Shown: one piece after another, positions 45,342-54,965 of the stretch
Layout: each line of letters begins with the position of its first letter
Position numbering within the stretch: the stretch's first letter is position 1
Source of the DNA: Kamptonema sp. UHCC 0994
GTDB taxonomy: Bacteria; Cyanobacteriota; Cyanobacteriia; Cyanobacteriales; Microcoleaceae
Assembly (NCBI RefSeq): GCF_029167235.1
Contig: NZ_JARFTR010000194.1
Coordinates: 88,512 to 152,511 of the forward strand
Length of the DNA: 64,000 nt
Direction: 5' to 3'
Notes under the pieces: generated by a model
Seen by the model: only the letters and a program-made list of their open reading frames with translations
Told to the model about the DNA's origin: nothing
Database searches by the model: none
Position numbers and translations under genes: made by a program

Positions 45342-45762
45342 CTCCTAAATCTGGAGGCTCAAATACTTGACTTTCCGGTACGTTAAATTTATCGGGAGAG
45401 TATTCAATAATTGGATACCATCTTTCGTTATCTCTCCATTTTATATACATCATCCATTTGTTATTATTGTCATGTCGTAAAGTCACCTCAACTTCCGCAA
45501 CTTCCTCAACGAAATCTTTAATAGCTTTTTCTATTTCTGCCTCTATTATTAACCGCTCAGAGCCAGGACGGAATAATAAATAATCAGTTGCATAAGAGGG
45601 CCGTAGAACTCGCTCTCCAAATTTGGTATCGATTACAGAAATTATTTGCTGTACGATTATATCTTCATCTTCGGCAGTTGCTAAATTCCCATCAATGAAT
45701 TGTAGTGGGTATTTTATGCCACGAACAAGGGGTTTGAATTTAGAGTAGCTTTGATAATTCAT
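45328..45762 (-). CDS. Baseplate wedge protein, gp25/GPW family
   Basis: The gp25-like core is seen: GIKYPLQFIDGNLATAEDED, then IISVIDTKFGERVLRPSYAT and the C-terminal IEKAIKDFVEEVAEVEVTL. gp25 proteins are part of the baseplate of contractile tails and injection systems and contact the sheath. The gene overlaps the tape measure gene by 23 bp. Confidence 0.85.
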   Translation of the reverse strand: MNYQSYSKFKPLVRGIKYPLQFIDGNLATAEDEDIIVQQIISVIDTKFGERVLRPSYATDYLLFRPGSERLIIEAEIEKAIKDFVEEVAEVEVTLRHDNNNKWMMYIKWRDNERWYPIIEYSPDKFNVPESQVFEPPDLGDDND

Positions 45763-48700
45763 GTCTTAATAATTCTCCCATTTGTTGTGAAATATCACGG
45801 GCGGATAGTTGTTGTGAAGGCTGATTATTGCTAATGTTGACAACTATTGATTCAATATTCATTGATGATTTTCCAGGTGTAGCCTGTTTGATTGTTACTG
45901 ATTGAGGTTGGGGTGTTATACTTCTTTCTCGCGGATTTGCGGCAACGGTTAAAGTGGGAGTGGAATTAACAATATTATTTGTTAATCTATTCGTAGAATC
46001 ATTATAATTATTCTGCCTAGAACTGGCCAATAATGAGGATATTGAGCTGAAGCTAGAAAAGTTTGAAACAGTTTGCTCTCTGTTTGTTGCAGATTGCTGA
46101 ATAATCCGAGCAAGAATTTTGGGTAAGGATTGTTTAGGAATAATTATTTCTGAGGAGTTGGCGACAACTAAAGAAGCGCCTGGAGAGTTTTTGGTTTCAG
46201 TTTTAATTGTTTCTAAAAAAGACTGAATATTTTGTCCCGCATATTTAGGTTTGGGAGAAAAAAGGTTTAGAAATTGATTAAATACACCGCTAGAGGATTG
46301 ACGGGGCAAGGACGGTGTTGAGGGAGAGGGAGATGGGGAGGATATAGAGGATATAGGGGATATAGGGGAGACGGAAGCAGATGGGGAAGGAGAGGGGATA
46401 AAACCACCAATAACAGGAATCCTGCGTAAAGAGTTTTGCAGTTGTAAACCTGCATTTTGGATGGCTTTAACGATGTTATCCCAAATATTGACAACCAGTT
46501 TAACGAAAGTATTAATCCGATTCTGAACGGAAGTTGTAAGGCTTTGGAAGCTAGAGATAAAGGAATCAAATGCAGATTTGGCATCTTTTTTAATGCCAGA
46601 AAGCCAAATGGAAAAATTAGAACGGAGGTCGGCGATAGATGTGATAGTTGAGTTATAAATATAATCGATTCCAGTCTGGATAAGTTGCATTTGACCGTTC
46701 CCGTTAGCAACCATTGCATCGCCCAAACTGTTGATTTCAACTCCTGTTGATTTGCTTATCTGAGACAAACGCTCAACGGCTGATAAGCGGATGATTTCAA
46801 AACCAGCAGCGATCGCACTACTAATCCCGTCAACCTTAATACCAGTCAAAGCTGATGCTTCAGTTGCCCAATTCCCAGCAGCATAGGCAATATCTTTATT
46901 AGAAGCACCCATTAACCGGGCGAAGAGGTAAAGGCTTCCTGCGGTAGCTGAGAGCGCCAAACCAGCCGTAGCTAACCCGCCAGCCATTAAGCCGCCACCT
47001 AACGCCGTCGCCACTCCTGCCCCAATCCCTGCAAAAGCGGTTTGAATTGGCACGACTATCGCCGCTGCTAACGGGACGACATAATTCAGTAATCCCGCCA
47101 CTAACGCCCCTCTCAATGGTGTCAGGATGGCCGCCGATACGATACCTACAACTTGGGTAGCTAACCTAGCGAACGCCAGAGTTGCCAAGGATGTTGCCAA
47201 ATTTACCGTTATCGCAACTCTTACCACTTTCGATATGGCTTCTCTCAATTTCCCATAGTCGATTTTTGCCAGTGCCCTAACGAAAGCACCCGATATATTT
47301 TGAGCATCCCCCGCACTCGGTTTGATAACTAATCCCGTAATGGCATCAGTTATTAATATCGCTAAATCCGCCCCAATATTTATCACTCCTGGCAAGAAAT
47401 CTTCAATAATTACTCTTGTTAATACCCTTTTAATTAGCGTTACTCCGGTGGTAAATTCCTCGGAATTTATCACTATTCTTACTGTTTGCACCGCCTCAGA
47501 AATTCTGGCAAAAACTGAGTCAACCATCCCCCCTATTCTATCTTTTACTTTGGCGGCGATATCTCCTACTGATATTTTTGCCCCCATATCCAGAATAGGT
47601 TTTAATCCCGCTGTGGGTGACTTATAATCATCTTTTGTTGAGGTTTCCGGCATTTTGAAATTAGGAACTATGCCCAAAAACCTACCAAACAACGCTTTAA
47701 TTCCAGACTGTAAAACTGTGGCGTTTTTCGTTCCTGTTTGCTCAACAAATCTTGAGATATCGCTAACCAGAGCAGAAACTTGAGAAATCCCAGAATTGAA
47801 CTTGAGCAACCCCCCATAAATAACCTTCATCGGGTCTATCTGGAATCCTAACTGATTCAAGATTTTGCCGATACCAAATAACACCCCATCGGAACCAATG
47901 ATGAGGCTGAGGGTTTCATTATAAGCAGAGAAAACTGATTGTACCCCTTTCATGTCGGGCTGCAAATCTCGCATCACACCAAAGATGCCAGCGGACGGGT
48001 CAAAAAGTGCCGTGTTAAAATTCTGCATCAACCCATCGACGGATTCCCCAGCCGCTTTTTTGAAGTCGTCCGTGATTAATTTCTGGGAAGCAGCAGTAAG
48101 AATTTTAACGCGAGTTTCAACGGAAACATCGTTAAGAGATTCGGCATTTTGAGATTTTAAAGCTCTGTCAATTTCATCTAAAACTGCCTTATTTTGCTCA
48201 AAGAAAGCAATTTGTCTCAATCCAGCAGTTGTAGCACCTCCCAAGGCTTTATTGATAGCAAGAGAGGTATTAGCAGCATCTTTAGTCGTAGTAGCCGTTA
48301 ACGCACCAAAATTCTCAGATAATTCCTTAGTAGCACCCTTCCACCCCTCAATATTAAGCGTTCCTTCGGGGTTCTTAAATGCTTCTACCAATGAGGAAGA
48401 AATGCCTTGAGCTAATTGCTTGTAATCGTCCGTTACCCCAGGTAAGATTGCGGCGGATTTAGCAAGTTGCTGATTCAAATCTTCGACCGCAGTTTGAGCG
48501 CGATCGTAGGTGATATTTCCTAAGCTGGATAAAGCAGAAGTAGCCGCAATAGTTTTTATTTGGGTGTCCGTCGCCGCTGCAATTGAATTAGTAAGAGAGG
48601 CGACTGAATTCTGAATCGCTCCCAATCCAGCATCAAAAGCTTTAAGTGCTAATCCACCGCGAAAAACGCCACTTGTTATTGCGCCCGTCAAATTCTGAAA

Positions 48701-48763
48701 CCCGCTCATTGCTTGGCGGGTGTCTGCGGTGACAATAAATTCTACTCTGGGGCGGCGGCTCAC
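45740..48763 (-). CDS. Tail tape measure protein
   Basis: At 1007 residues it is the longest prophage gene. The N-terminus (VEFIVTADTRQAMSGFQNLT) is typical, followed by long helical and hydrophobic segments (about 500-640, GAGVATALGGGLMAGGLATA) and Ser/Pro-rich and Gln/Asn-rich tails. GTG 48763 overlaps the stop of the small upstream frame as GTGA. Tape measure proteins set tail length and help DNA pass the membrane. Confidence 0.88.
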   Translation of the reverse strand: MSRRPRVEFIVTADTRQAMSGFQNLTGAITSGVFRGGLALKAFDAGLGAIQNSVASLTNSIAAATDTQIKTIAATSALSSLGNITYDRAQTAVEDLNQQLAKSAAILPGVTDDYKQLAQGISSSLVEAFKNPEGTLNIEGWKGATKELSENFGALTATTTKDAANTSLAINKALGGATTAGLRQIAFFEQNKAVLDEIDRALKSQNAESLNDVSVETRVKILTAASQKLITDDFKKAAGESVDGLMQNFNTALFDPSAGIFGVMRDLQPDMKGVQSVFSAYNETLSLIIGSDGVLFGIGKILNQLGFQIDPMKVIYGGLLKFNSGISQVSALVSDISRFVEQTGTKNATVLQSGIKALFGRFLGIVPNFKMPETSTKDDYKSPTAGLKPILDMGAKISVGDIAAKVKDRIGGMVDSVFARISEAVQTVRIVINSEEFTTGVTLIKRVLTRVIIEDFLPGVINIGADLAILITDAITGLVIKPSAGDAQNISGAFVRALAKIDYGKLREAISKVVRVAITVNLATSLATLAFARLATQVVGIVSAAILTPLRGALVAGLLNYVVPLAAAIVVPIQTAFAGIGAGVATALGGGLMAGGLATAGLALSATAGSLYLFARLMGASNKDIAYAAGNWATEASALTGIKVDGISSAIAAGFEIIRLSAVERLSQISKSTGVEINSLGDAMVANGNGQMQLIQTGIDYIYNSTITSIADLRSNFSIWLSGIKKDAKSAFDSFISSFQSLTTSVQNRINTFVKLVVNIWDNIVKAIQNAGLQLQNSLRRIPVIGGFIPSPSPSASVSPISPISSISSPSPSPSTPSLPRQSSSGVFNQFLNLFSPKPKYAGQNIQSFLETIKTETKNSPGASLVVANSSEIIIPKQSLPKILARIIQQSATNREQTVSNFSSFSSISSLLASSRQNNYNDSTNRLTNNIVNSTPTLTVAANPRERSITPQPQSVTIKQATPGKSSMNIESIVVNISNNQPSQQLSARDISQQMGELLRHELSKLL

Positions 48764-48936
48764 TTCTGCTGATTCTCCTTCTCAATTATATGATTGTAAA
48801 TCCTCAATAACCCATGCCATTTTTCTAATGGCATTTTCTCAAATTGAGATAACTTACTAAAGGATTTACCGTTTAAATAAAACGTGACATTATAAAAATC
48901 CCACTCACTCACTGAGTAAAGGGCGAAAAAAGTCAT
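48760..48936 (-). CDS. Second tail assembly chaperone frame, 58 residues
   Basis: A short frame, in +1 relative to the upstream gene, overlaps its last 32 bp and runs to the tape measure start. It reads as good protein (EWDFYNVTFYLNGKSFSKLS then QFEKMPLEKWHGLLRIYNHI). An ATG at 48936 exists, but no clear ribosome site. The arrangement matches the gpG/gpGT pair of tail chaperones, made by ribosomal slippage just before the tape measure gene. A run of six T (48922-48927 on this strand) in the overlap could allow a -2 or +1 shift. Confidence 0.65.
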   Translation of the reverse strand: MTFFALYSVSEWDFYNVTFYLNGKSFSKLSQFEKMPLEKWHGLLRIYNHIIEKENQQK

Positions 48937-49564
48937 CTTCCATTGCCCTAATTATCATGGCATCCAGCAACGGAAGCCCTAGAAATTCAGCAACTTTAAA
49001 ATATTTTTCCAAAGGCTTTTCCCCGCCTAATTCGATTACCATTCTAGTTGCTATCTTAGCTACTTTCTGGGCTTCCGTCAGGCTAGGATTGAGCTTGATA
49101 GCGTTGATTTTTTCTATGTCTTCGTACCGCAAACCCCTAAAGGTTACGCTCTTGCCATCACTCAGAAAAGTTTTCCTGCTAAAGTTCTCAGTAGTAAAGT
49201 AGCCGAATTTTCCATCTCCAAACGGTGTGGCTTCTTTGGAATAAGGGACAGAAAATTTGCTGATATCTTCAGCCAGTTTCTTGAATTGCTGATTAACGAC
49301 ACCCATTTCCGACAGCGGTCGTTCCCGCCACCAGTCAGGAGACTGCTTAACCCCATTCACTAATGCTATTTCTGGAATGGAATTCAAGAAAGAATCTTCC
49401 TCAACGGGTTCATCGGAATCGATATCTACCTCTCCTTTCTCTCCTTTCTCTCCTTCCTCACTTTCCTCTTTACCGATTGGTTTTTTCGTAACAAAGAGAG
49501 AAAGGTGTTTGATTCTCAGGTCTATTTCAACCTTGTTTTTTCCTAATAAAAATTGAGTTTTCAT
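48905..49564 (-). CDS. Tail assembly chaperone-like protein
   Basis: 219 residues. An N-terminal beta part (TQFLLGKNKVEIDLRIKHLS), an acidic Glu/Lys linker, and a helical C-terminus (YEDIEKINAIKLNPSLTEAQ; FLGLPLLDAMIIRAMEDDFF). Position between the tube gene and the tape measure gene is the conserved slot for chaperone G. It ends at 48905, where the overlapping small frame takes over. Sequence alone does not identify the family. Confidence 0.6.
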   Translation of the reverse strand: MKTQFLLGKNKVEIDLRIKHLSLFVTKKPIGKEESEEGEKGEKGEVDIDSDEPVEEDSFLNSIPEIALVNGVKQSPDWWRERPLSEMGVVNQQFKKLAEDISKFSVPYSKEATPFGDGKFGYFTTENFSRKTFLSDGKSVTFRGLRYEDIEKINAIKLNPSLTEAQKVAKIATRMVIELGGEKPLEKYFKVAEFLGLPLLDAMIIRAMEDDFFRPLLSE

Positions 49565-50077
49565 TTATTGAAATTTCCAGTCTTCTACTGCTAAAGTTAG
49601 TTCAACCATTGCCACGTTCGCCGAAGTTTTATCGGCAGTGGGAGGGGGTAATTCGATAGGGTAACAGTTCGCGTACCGAATCGGTTTCCCGTTAGGGCGA
49701 GGCTCATTGTTGCAGTACCGAACTGGTTGCTGGATTACGATAATCGGCGGCGGATTATCTAACACGCACCAGTTGTCAAACCAGTCGAAAATGGGTTGGT
49801 CTCGCTCCGGCCAGAATGGTTTTGAGATGACCAGATTCTCTACTTTGTAAGGCCCTGGAATGGGTAGCAGGATTTTTCTGACACCATCTGACCAGTCCGC
49901 TGACTGACGGGTTTTTTTCGCTCCTGACTGCTTCTGCCAATACTCTTCCCCTGTTACTTCCGGGATTTGCAGTAGGAAGTCCGATTCCGTCAAAGGGGGA
50001 AGTAAAAAACCAGTTCGGGCATTAAATCCCGCCCCTCTGTTTCTCTGACCTTGTAGCGTATCTCCAGCAAATGCCAT
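49565..50077 (-). CDS. Probable tail tube protein
   Basis: 170 residues, beta-rich. VENLVISKPFWPERDQPIFD-WFDNWC resembles the W-containing helix of gp19-type tubes, and YANCYPIELPPPTADKTSAN-VAMVELTLAVEDWKF is the closing strand pattern of tube proteins. It is the first gene of the minus-strand tail block, 1 bp ahead of the chaperone gene, and it diverges from the hub gene across a 77-bp promoter region. Confidence 0.65.
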   Translation of the reverse strand: MAFAGDTLQGQRNRGAGFNARTGFLLPPLTESDFLLQIPEVTGEEYWQKQSGAKKTRQSADWSDGVRKILLPIPGPYKVENLVISKPFWPERDQPIFDWFDNWCVLDNPPPIIVIQQPVRYCNNEPRPNGKPIRYANCYPIELPPPTADKTSANVAMVELTLAVEDWKFQ

Positions 50078-50154
50078 AGTAAATATTTGATTATTTGCCT
50101 AAAATAGAATGATAATCTATTCATTATCGACATTGAAACGATATATTTTCGCGT

Positions 50155-52707
50155 ATGAAGACACCATTTTGTCAGGTTAAGTTTGCCGGAATTACAATTG
50201 AGTCTGGTAAGAATCTTGCAGACTATCGAATCTTTTTAGGGGAAAACAAGTTAGCTTCTATTGTTTCTTTTAGTGTGGTCGATATCGATTTAGAGATAGG
50301 AAGTTCGATTATTTTATCTTCAATCAATAGCGGTGGTATTCAAGTTCCTGACGAGATTTTACAAACGAGTCAGCCATTACCTTCTGTTTCAAGCGCAATT
50401 GGCAGAGGGTTTGATACTAGCCCTCAACCCTCCAAATCAGACGAGGAAAATATTAAATTAATAATTGCTGAAGCCCAAAAGCAAGGCATCACAAATCCAC
50501 AGCAGATAGCTTACATTTTGGCAACTGCGGGGCATGAGAGCAACTATCAGCCGATAAGGGAGTATGCTTCAGGTGAAGCTTACGAAGGAGTTGCCCAATT
50601 AGGAAATACCGAACCTGGGGATGGCGTAAAATATAAAGGTGGTGGATACGTTCAACTAACAGGAAGGGCTAATTATTTAAAATATCAAGAATTAACTGGG
50701 ATGCCGTTGGTAGATAATCCTGATTTAATTTTAAATCCCGATTTGGCGGCTTTCATTCTTGTGCATGGGATTAAAACAGGAACTTTTACTGGGCGGTCAA
50801 TTGACGACTACACCGATGCGTCGGGCAACGTAGATTTTTACAATGCCAGACGAGTTGTGAATGGGATTGATAGAGACACCGATTATCAAGCTGTGGATGT
50901 TGAGCAGCGATCGCAGGAATGGTTAAACAAGCTGCCTCAATATGTTGCCACCACGCAAGTTAGTTCCCCTTTACCACCTCAAAACCCCTCCCCCGCAACG
51001 ACATCAACCCCCACGACATCTCCAAAAAATTCTACTGGCGGTGGAGGTAAAAAAGGCACAGAAATCGTCGTGTCCCTATCCTTTGAGGGCAGTTCGGAAA
51101 CTTCTTACCATTTCATCCATACAGGTACTCGCGTTTCTAACACGACTGGAAAAACTGTTATTGAAGGCAAAGGGGTTCGGTGGAAAATGACTCGGACTCC
51201 TAAAAACACCGCTTATCAAAATATCACTTTAAAACAACTTGCCCAGAAAGTCTGCTCGAACTACGGCATTAAATTAGAGATGGAAGGCGACGGGCCTAAG
51301 TACCAGTTCTTAGACCAATCTCGAATGACAGATTGGGAATTATTATTGCGAGAAACACAGGCGGTTGGTTACAATATCAGAGAGAAAGATAACACGCTAA
51401 TTATTAAACCTTGGAAGCCAGATTTTGGCGGTTTTCTGGTAACGAAAGATATGGGGGCAATAATAGAAATATCGGACGAAGCTCAAGCTGAACGACAGTT
51501 ATCACAGGCAAGGACTGGAGCACCGCCAGCAGTAGAGCCTGGGAGGGGCAACCGGAAAACGGGAGAGATTAAATTCTCTAAGGGAGAAAAGAAAGGGAAG
51601 GCTTTGCAGGAGGCGATATTTAGTCAGTCGCAGACGGGTTCCGCGCCACCGCCTCGACAGTTACACGGAACCCCGGCAAAATCTGAAAACGACTCTCCCA
51701 CAGAAACGGCGGCCGCAGGAGGGCAAGTGGAAAGAGGGAAGAGCACGGGAGGTAAGAGTGCCAAAGGTGAAGCGTTCTCCTCTTTGTTATCTGCCACAGC
51801 TTCTAAGAATGCTGAGAAAATTGTAGAAGCCGCAGCGCAAAAAGCCGGGGTGAAATCTGAGCCTGAAACTAAAACGGGAAGCGGGGCAGGGACATCACTG
51901 CCGAATCAACCTATCGGGTCAGTTGATGTCTCTGATGGGGAAGCAACTGGACTCGCTCTGGCAGAAGAGGCAGAACGGCTGACAGTGCAGGCTTATCCCA
52001 TCACAGTTACGATGGCCCTCGCCCCTGAGAATTTAGCTTTAGCCCCTGGGTCAATTATCGCGATCGCACCCGATTGTTTTGAATCCGCAACAGCAGGCAG
52101 TTTATTCGGCCGCGAGTGGCGCATTAGTTCTGTAGAATTTTCTGGGGGTGCTGAAACTGCTCACACTTGCACCGTTCAAGCGTACTCGCCTCAAAAAGTG
52201 ACGAACGCGGCGGCAAGACCAACGACACAGCAAAATACCGGTAGTGCTGGTGCGCCAGCGACGTTGGGAACTCCTGTCAATGCAGGGCAGTTGGGAAATA
52301 TCGCTCTGGCGCATCCTTTACCTGGTGCGGTGACTACCAGCGAATTTGGGCCCCGCAGTTCTCCCACAGCAGGCGCGTCATCTAACCATCAAGGTATTGA
52401 CTTGGCTCCCCCCGGTGGTGGCAATCCCCCGGTTTTGGCGGCTGCCGATGGTGTGGTGGTTGAAGTCCGAGAAGCTGGCGGCTACGGCAATATCGTGGTC
52501 GTCGAGCACGGCTCCTACCAAGGGCAAAAAGTTGAAACTTTGTACGCTCACCTCGATTCTCAAAGCGTACAAGTTGGTCAACAGGTAAAAGCTGGTACAC
52601 CAGTAGGGATTATGGGTTCAAGTGGGGTGGGTACTGGGGCTCATCTCCATTTTGAAGTTCGCTTGGATAACGTCCCCCAAAATCCCCGCAATTATTTTAA
52701 TTTTTAA
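50155..52707 (+). CDS. Baseplate hub protein with GH19-type and M23 peptidoglycan hydrolase domains
   Basis: A four-part protein. Residues 1-75 start a gpD/gp27-like hub domain. Residues about 90-265 form a GH19 chitinase/lysozyme-like domain (ILATAGHESNYQPIREYASG; YKGGGYVQLTGRANYLKYQE; FYNARRVVNG), with the Glu in GHES as likely acid. The hub fold resumes at 300-430 (FEGSSETSYHFIHTGTRVSN; MTDWELLLRETQAVGYNI) and again at about 600-680. The C-terminus, from about 720, is an M23/LytM endopeptidase with H-x3-D (NHQGIDLAPP) and H-x-H (GAHLHFEVRL). One domain cuts glycan and the other peptide, so the hub could open the cell wall at entry. Confidence 0.9.
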   Translation: MKTPFCQVKFAGITIESGKNLADYRIFLGENKLASIVSFSVVDIDLEIGSSIILSSINSGGIQVPDEILQTSQPLPSVSSAIGRGFDTSPQPSKSDEENIKLIIAEAQKQGITNPQQIAYILATAGHESNYQPIREYASGEAYEGVAQLGNTEPGDGVKYKGGGYVQLTGRANYLKYQELTGMPLVDNPDLILNPDLAAFILVHGIKTGTFTGRSIDDYTDASGNVDFYNARRVVNGIDRDTDYQAVDVEQRSQEWLNKLPQYVATTQVSSPLPPQNPSPATTSTPTTSPKNSTGGGGKKGTEIVVSLSFEGSSETSYHFIHTGTRVSNTTGKTVIEGKGVRWKMTRTPKNTAYQNITLKQLAQKVCSNYGIKLEMEGDGPKYQFLDQSRMTDWELLLRETQAVGYNIREKDNTLIIKPWKPDFGGFLVTKDMGAIIEISDEAQAERQLSQARTGAPPAVEPGRGNRKTGEIKFSKGEKKGKALQEAIFSQSQTGSAPPPRQLHGTPAKSENDSPTETAAAGGQVERGKSTGGKSAKGEAFSSLLSATASKNAEKIVEAAAQKAGVKSEPETKTGSGAGTSLPNQPIGSVDVSDGEATGLALAEEAERLTVQAYPITVTMALAPENLALAPGSIIAIAPDCFESATAGSLFGREWRISSVEFSGGAETAHTCTVQAYSPQKVTNAAARPTTQQNTGSAGAPATLGTPVNAGQLGNIALAHPLPGAVTTSEFGPRSSPTAGASSNHQGIDLAPPGGGNPPVLAAADGVVVEVREAGGYGNIVVVEHGSYQGQKVETLYAHLDSQSVQVGQQVKAGTPVGIMGSSGVGTGAHLHFEVRLDNVPQNPRNYFNF

Positions 52708-52709
52708 CC

Positions 52710-53570
52710 ATGATTAAAAACGATTTCATTGGTGCGATCGCTGCTTTGATTGTCGAAAATCAATCTCGCTCTGGCATCCAAAATCACCCGGAATTTGGAA
52801 TAATCTCGAATATCACAGACCCGTTGAAACTGCGGCGGGTAAAAATTACCACTGAAATCAAGGGCGGCAAAACTGAGTCAGATTTTCAGATGCGGCTGTT
52901 ACCTTGCCCATTTTTTGACCCCCCTATGCCGTTTTCTGGGATGAGTGCTGTCAGCGCTAGTTTTAACGGCAATCCCCACGATAGAGTGTGGATGGGATGC
53001 TTAGTAAATGATGGCAATCCCCCCATGCCCAAGAAAAATCCTCTTGATTTATGGTGGTTACTGCCGAACGATTCAACTATTCAGGTAGCAGGCAAATCGC
53101 TTTTTCAAGTAGAGAAAGAATCTCTGATGCAGTTTACCGACAATTTTGGGTTAGATGTTGGCAAAGATGTTCGTGTTGAAGTTGGGCAAGAATGGTCAGA
53201 AGAAATTGGAGATGATTTTACCGCTATCCACAGAAAAAATCACAAATGGGATGTCGTTGGCTGGTTTAAACAAACTATTAAACGGTCGCTTCACATCAAA
53301 GCTCGGTCAATGGTATTTGAGTCAGAAACAGAAATTGTTTTCAAAAATACTGCGGGAGCTAAAGTCCGTTTGTTACCCACAGGTCACATTGTTTTTGAGG
53401 ACAAATGGGGCAACAAAATGGTCATGGGGTCTTCTGGCATTGGTTGGAATTTAGGTGGTCGCCCCCTGAAAATTACCAATACTTCTAGCGTGTCAATTAG
53501 AGGAAGACAAATTGCTACCGTTCGGGCTATTGACTCTCGCGGTCATCGGATTGTTTATCGGGGTTGGTAA
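52710..53570 (+). CDS. Baseplate spike protein (gpV/gp45-like)
   Basis: An N-terminal OB-fold (FGIISNITDPLKLRRVKITT; GMSAVSASFNGNPHDRVWMG) is followed by a triple-strand beta-helix-like part of alternating charged and hydrophobic residues, and a C-terminal region with HIVFEDKWGNKMVMGSSGIG. It starts 2 bp after the hub gene. It would form the needle tip that pierces the outer membrane. Confidence 0.82.
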   Translation: MIKNDFIGAIAALIVENQSRSGIQNHPEFGIISNITDPLKLRRVKITTEIKGGKTESDFQMRLLPCPFFDPPMPFSGMSAVSASFNGNPHDRVWMGCLVNDGNPPMPKKNPLDLWWLLPNDSTIQVAGKSLFQVEKESLMQFTDNFGLDVGKDVRVEVGQEWSEEIGDDFTAIHRKNHKWDVVGWFKQTIKRSLHIKARSMVFESETEIVFKNTAGAKVRLLPTGHIVFEDKWGNKMVMGSSGIGWNLGGRPLKITNTSSVSIRGRQIATVRAIDSRGHRIVYRGW

Positions 53571-53814
53571 GAAGAAGGGGAGATGGGAAGATGGTAATTA
53601 CCAATTAGCAATTACCAACTGACAACTAATAATTGAGGAAAAAGTAACGCGAACTATTTCCCCTAAACCAATTTTTCTGGGGTCTAGTTTGAGGGGAAAT
53701 AGCGTGGCGTAGTCTGGGAAAAAGAAGGAAAATGGGAAACGCACTACTCGCATCAGAAGACGATGAATTATCAAAGACGACTAGGTAGTGACGCAGTAAA
53801 TTAACAAAACAAAT

Positions 53815-54168
53815 ATGCCAATTGCTGAAATGATAGAAAAAATTTTGCTGCTAGCAAGTTTCGCTAGCTGCCTCTCTGGGTTTGCTTTTTGGTTGGCCGC
53901 ACTGAAAATCAAGAGTGAAATCCACTTGGAAATCACCAAACAATTAGCTGAATTATCTATTACCCAAGCACGGCAAGAGCTATCGGAGGAGAGGCAAAAC
54001 AATCGAACGCTCGTAAAGATTCGAGGTTGGATTGATAAAAACGCCCTGGATATCGGCAAAATAAAGCAAGAAATAGAGCAGATTGAACAGTTTTTGGTAC
54101 TCAAGCATAATTATCATCGTCGGCCACAATTACCTGAAAATACGCTGCCTGACGATACCAAACTATAG
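53815..54168 (+). CDS. Small membrane protein with coiled-coil tail
   Basis: One transmembrane helix at residues 10-32 (ILLLASFASCLSGFAFWLAA) is followed by a coiled coil (LAELSITQARQELSEERQNN) and a polar end. Position after the baseplate genes recalls a holin/spanin-type lysis protein, but no motif proves it. The 244-bp gap before it holds only a short tract of AATTA(C)CAA repeats. Confidence 0.5.
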   Translation: MPIAEMIEKILLLASFASCLSGFAFWLAALKIKSEIHLEITKQLAELSITQARQELSEERQNNRTLVKIRGWIDKNALDIGKIKQEIEQIEQFLVLKHNYHRRPQLPENTLPDDTKL

Positions 54169-54222
54169 CTGAATGAAGGTAATTAATAGGCGGCCTAACG
54201 CGAGCCGCCTATTAGTGAGGGT

Positions 54223-54654
54223 TTAAATTGCAAGGGCTTCCATTAATTGAATTTTCGTCATGTTGCTGTAGTTCTTGATTTTTCGTTGCGATGCGATCGC
54301 TTTGAGTTCCCTGATTGTGGGTTCTTTTATGGCGGGTGCGGCGATGGGTGCGGGTTTGGCAGCGGATTCCGGTGCGGCTGGTAGGTAGGGCTGGATTTCA
54401 GGGGCAGGTGCAGCGATCGCGGTGGGAGCGGGGGTGATTTCGGTTTCCAGTTCCCGTTTCATTTCTTGTAGCTCAGTTTCGATTTCCGCAGTGCGGCTGG
54501 AGATTTGAGCTTTGCGCTCGGCGATGCTGCGTTTGGCGGCGGTGATTTCGCGGCGGCGGATTGATTCGGGGTAGATGGTGAGAATTGCGATCGCGTGACT
54601 CACACCCGCCAATATTTGCGCCGTTTCTCTCAGAGCTTTGATTGTAGTGTTCAT
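54223..54654 (-). CDS. Pro/Ala-rich protein with a C-terminal Rho-N/SAP-like domain
   Basis: The N-terminal part is helical with a coiled coil (SIAERKAQISSRTAEIETEL), the middle is Pro/Ala rich, and the last 33 residues (TIRELKAIASQRKIKNYSNM then TKIQLMEAL) match the helix-extension-helix motif of Rho-N/SAP type, which binds nucleic acid. Start 54654 is chosen because it begins a regular helix; 54684 is possible and would overlap the upstream gene. Confidence 0.65.
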   Translation of the reverse strand: MNTTIKALRETAQILAGVSHAIAILTIYPESIRRREITAAKRSIAERKAQISSRTAEIETELQEMKRELETEITPAPTAIAAPAPEIQPYLPAAPESAAKPAPIAAPAIKEPTIRELKAIASQRKIKNYSNMTKIQLMEALAI

Positions 54655-54680
54655 CGGTTGAATAGGTTGATGTAGTTGTT

Positions 54681-54965
54681 TCAATCCCTAATAGAGATTA
54701 GAAGTTCGAGATTGCATCCATCTTTAAACTCTCTAACCTTCACTTCATCGCCAATATGAAGAGTCTTCAAGTATTCTTGTTCCGAATAATTGTCGATAAT
54801 CATCCTAAGAATTTGGCCGTCTTTCTTGAGGCTAACAAGGAAACTCTGGTCGTGGATGAGGCTTTGTTTGAACTCGTGAAGATAGTAAATAGAATGCGGT
54901 TTCTTGAACGTTCCCTCTGTGGCGTTTTGGGATTTTAATCCCCGTCTTTCCGGGGTGTCATCCAC
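54681..54965 (-). CDS. Prophage hypothetical protein, 94 residues
   Basis: A beta-rich C-terminal part (IGDEVKVREFKDGCNLELLI) follows a helical middle. No family recognised. It is the first gene of a two-gene minus-strand unit and overlaps the next by 4 bp if that one starts at 54684. Confidence 0.5.
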   Translation of the reverse strand: MDDTPERRGLKSQNATEGTFKKPHSIYYLHEFKQSLIHDQSFLVSLKKDGQILRMIIDNYSEQEYLKTLHIGDEVKVREFKDGCNLELLISIRD

